Assembly: GCA_008690995.1 (NCBI GenBank)
Contig: VRMN01000010.1
Location: 310,001 to 374,000, forward strand
DNA: 64,000 nucleotides
Direction: 5' to 3'
DNA from: Porphyridium purpureum
Taxonomy: Eukaryota; Rhodophyta; Bangiophyceae; Porphyridiales; Porphyridiaceae
Of the stretch, positions 62,575 to 64,000 are shown piece by piece. The stretch's first letter is position 1. Each line of letters begins with the position of its first letter. A model generated the notes under the pieces. It was not told the DNA's origin. It saw nothing but the letters and a program-made list of their open reading frames with translations, and did not search any database. The position numbers were made by a program, and so were the translations under genes.

Positions 62575-63711
62575 ATGATGATGAGGCTCGTGGCTTGCGG
62601 CGTGGCCGTACTGATGGCTTTGTTCTGCATGTGCAGCGCAATGCCCACGAAAACTGATCTTCCGTTGGATATAATGGGCCACGTGGGTTCGATTTGGGAT
62701 TACCCGATTGAGCGCTTCGTGACACTCAAGGAGCTTGGCGACGGGCAGCCGCTCAACGGCCCGTGCGAGGATGTGGAGTTCTCACGTGAACACTTTGCGC
62801 AGTTCCTCGAGCTCGAGGTCGAGAGCTCTTTCTCGAGCGCGCCGGACGATGAGATTAAGGATTTGGTGGCCCACACTGTGATGAAGTTCTGGAAGAGGAC
62901 GGCCATGAATGAGACGCACGTTTGCATCTCAACCAAGCAAATGCAGTCTTACTTCAACCAGCATAGCTTGGAAGGGCGCGAAATGCGCCGCATTGCGACG
63001 GGTGCGAAGACGCCGGCCATGCGCTTTGTTCAGCACATGAAAGAGCAGAAGGACAAAATGATGCTGGAAGAGAACACGACAATGCGCGGGACCGGAGGCT
63101 TGCCCCTCAAGCCGGCATACAATCCAATCTGGCATGAATGGGGCACAACTACGCGCGCTAACGACGTTTGGAAGTGCCAGTCGATGTTCATGTCATACCC
63201 GACTGTGGTGGTGGAGCGCGCCAGCAAGTACGATACACGCTACCCGCACTACTATGAAAAAGGTGACTCGATCTGGGCAGTGCCGCCCAAGTATTGCAAA
63301 CCGTCAGCTTTGTACGGGAGCCGCGAGTGCAAGGTGATCATGAATAACGGCTTTATCCTGCGCTCGATCCCCGGTATCTCGTGCCCTTGGTTCCGGCAGG
63401 CATTCAGCGACTTGGGGTGCCACAGCACCGGATGCGACATGGAGCTGATTTTCAGGCACATGTGCACGTACATTGATGAGTACGGGGTAATCTTCGACTC
63501 GTATGCAGACTCGTTCTGCTACTCCAGCCCAATGAGCCATATCCAGCCGTTCCAGACGCGCAATGCATGCTTCACAGGCTACCAGGTATACTATCTGCTT
63601 GACAACTTGATCTTTGGGTCGTACGAGCAGAACAAGTTTTGGTATGACAACCTGGGCTTCTTCGGTAACATGCTGTCGTTCTACACCCCGTACGAGAGGC
63701 ACTGCGAATAA
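62575..63711 (+). CDS. Secreted protein of unknown family with many cysteines
   Basis: This 378-residue protein starts with three Met and a clear signal peptide (R-L-V-A-C-G-V-A-V-L-M-A-L-F-C-M-C-S-A), probably cleaved after S-A. No further membrane segment follows. The C-terminal half has about a dozen cysteines and many aromatic residues (for example W-H-E-W-G, S-C-P-W-F-R, C-H-S-T-G-C), suggesting disulfide bonds in an extracellular or cell-wall protein. I do not recognise the family. The coding sequence uses the same GC-rich codons as its neighbours. Being next to a putative polysaccharide enzyme hints at a cell-surface role but proves nothing. Confidence 0.7.
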   Translation: MMMRLVACGVAVLMALFCMCSAMPTKTDLPLDIMGHVGSIWDYPIERFVTLKELGDGQPLNGPCEDVEFSREHFAQFLELEVESSFSSAPDDEIKDLVAHTVMKFWKRTAMNETHVCISTKQMQSYFNQHSLEGREMRRIATGAKTPAMRFVQHMKEQKDKMMLEENTTMRGTGGLPLKPAYNPIWHEWGTTTRANDVWKCQSMFMSYPTVVVERASKYDTRYPHYYEKGDSIWAVPPKYCKPSALYGSRECKVIMNNGFILRSIPGISCPWFRQAFSDLGCHSTGCDMELIFRHMCTYIDEYGVIFDSYADSFCYSSPMSHIQPFQTRNACFTGYQVYYLLDNLIFGSYEQNKFWYDNLGFFGNMLSFYTPYERHCE

Positions 63712-64000
63712 GCAGACAAGCTTGGATCGCGTTTCATGACGATGAAAGTCGGCCAGCCTTTGTGCGATTCGGCGACATGGCCGATCACGTTTTCCCCAAT
63801 TTTCTTTTTCTCTTCTTTTCTTTCGCAGTTGTCCATGAGCTCGGGTTGACTGGCTTGTAGTCTTGGAGCCAGACAAACTAAGACAACAAGTGATAGCATG
63901 CGTACCGAGTTTCAAGTAAATTTGTTTTCTGGAAAATGCAGCTTGGTTCGCGTCGGACATGATTCTGCTTCTGCACTCAAAGTTGATTGGGACACATTCT
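63712..64000. other. 3' flank of the secreted-protein gene
   Basis: A pyrimidine-rich tract (TTTTCTTTTTCTCTTCTTTTCTTTCG) at about 63800-63826 is the only notable element before the window ends. Confidence 0.3.

Overview
The window looks like nuclear DNA of a compact, intron-poor eukaryote. Long uninterrupted reading frames start at ATG, many proteins begin with an organelle-type presequence, and the single intron I could define has eukaryotic signals: a GT donor, a TACTAAC branch site and a CAG acceptor. A unicellular red alga such as Porphyridium fits best. This rests on the low intron number, the moderately GC-rich coding sequence, a bifunctional membrane glycosyltransferase with a sulfotransferase-like half, and a plant/fungal-type set of tRNA splicing enzymes. 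The species is an inference, not something read from the sequence.

Layout. At 1-3541 lie ordinary genes: a zinc-ribbon protein cut by the window edge, an organellar RlmH methyltransferase with one intron, and an NCA1-like RING protein. From 3737 to 57605 the window is dominated by one lineage-expanded family. It has 24 genes, all on the + strand, carrying about 29 full copies and one half copy of a module of about 150 residues. I read this module as two fused RNase H1 hybrid-binding domains (HBD; Pfam calls the fold Caulimovirus viroplasmin). Half A has the form F-Y-A-I-R-x-G-R-(x)3-F-R-G-(I/V)-V, then a loop, then an A-x-x-F/Y-C helix. Half B has F-F-A-F-R-x-G-x-x-G-A-R-G, then F-N-N-x-T-Q-A-L-V-F-C-E-Q-A-G-T-(x)3-D-W. 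Most members start with a mitochondrial-looking presequence ending in R-x-(I/L/F)-H-x-S. Six members also carry a domain that resembles RNase H1 but lacks its acidic residues, and five of those six carry a second RNase H fold in which the Asp/Glu residues are kept to varying degrees. One short gene (26737) keeps only a family-like N-terminus.

Other genes inside or beside the array are a Tpt1 2'-phosphotransferase (minus strand, 30624-31361), a full tRNA ligase of the Trl1 type with ligase, kinase and 2H phosphodiesterase parts (48248), and a basic repeat protein (24244). Beyond the array come a large type II membrane glycosyltransferase/sulfotransferase-like protein (57706) and a secreted cysteine-containing protein (62575). 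The ligase and Tpt1 act in successive steps of the same RNA repair route, so their presence in one window is notable.

Main idea for follow-up: the array may be a set of organelle-targeted RNA or RNA:DNA-hybrid binding proteins, built by duplicating RNase H1 parts and letting the nuclease decay, in the way plants and algae expanded PPR and OPR proteins. The domain assignments come from reading motifs by eye and need profile or structure comparison to confirm them. A gene-poor stretch of 3.4 kb (42217-45657) interrupts the array.
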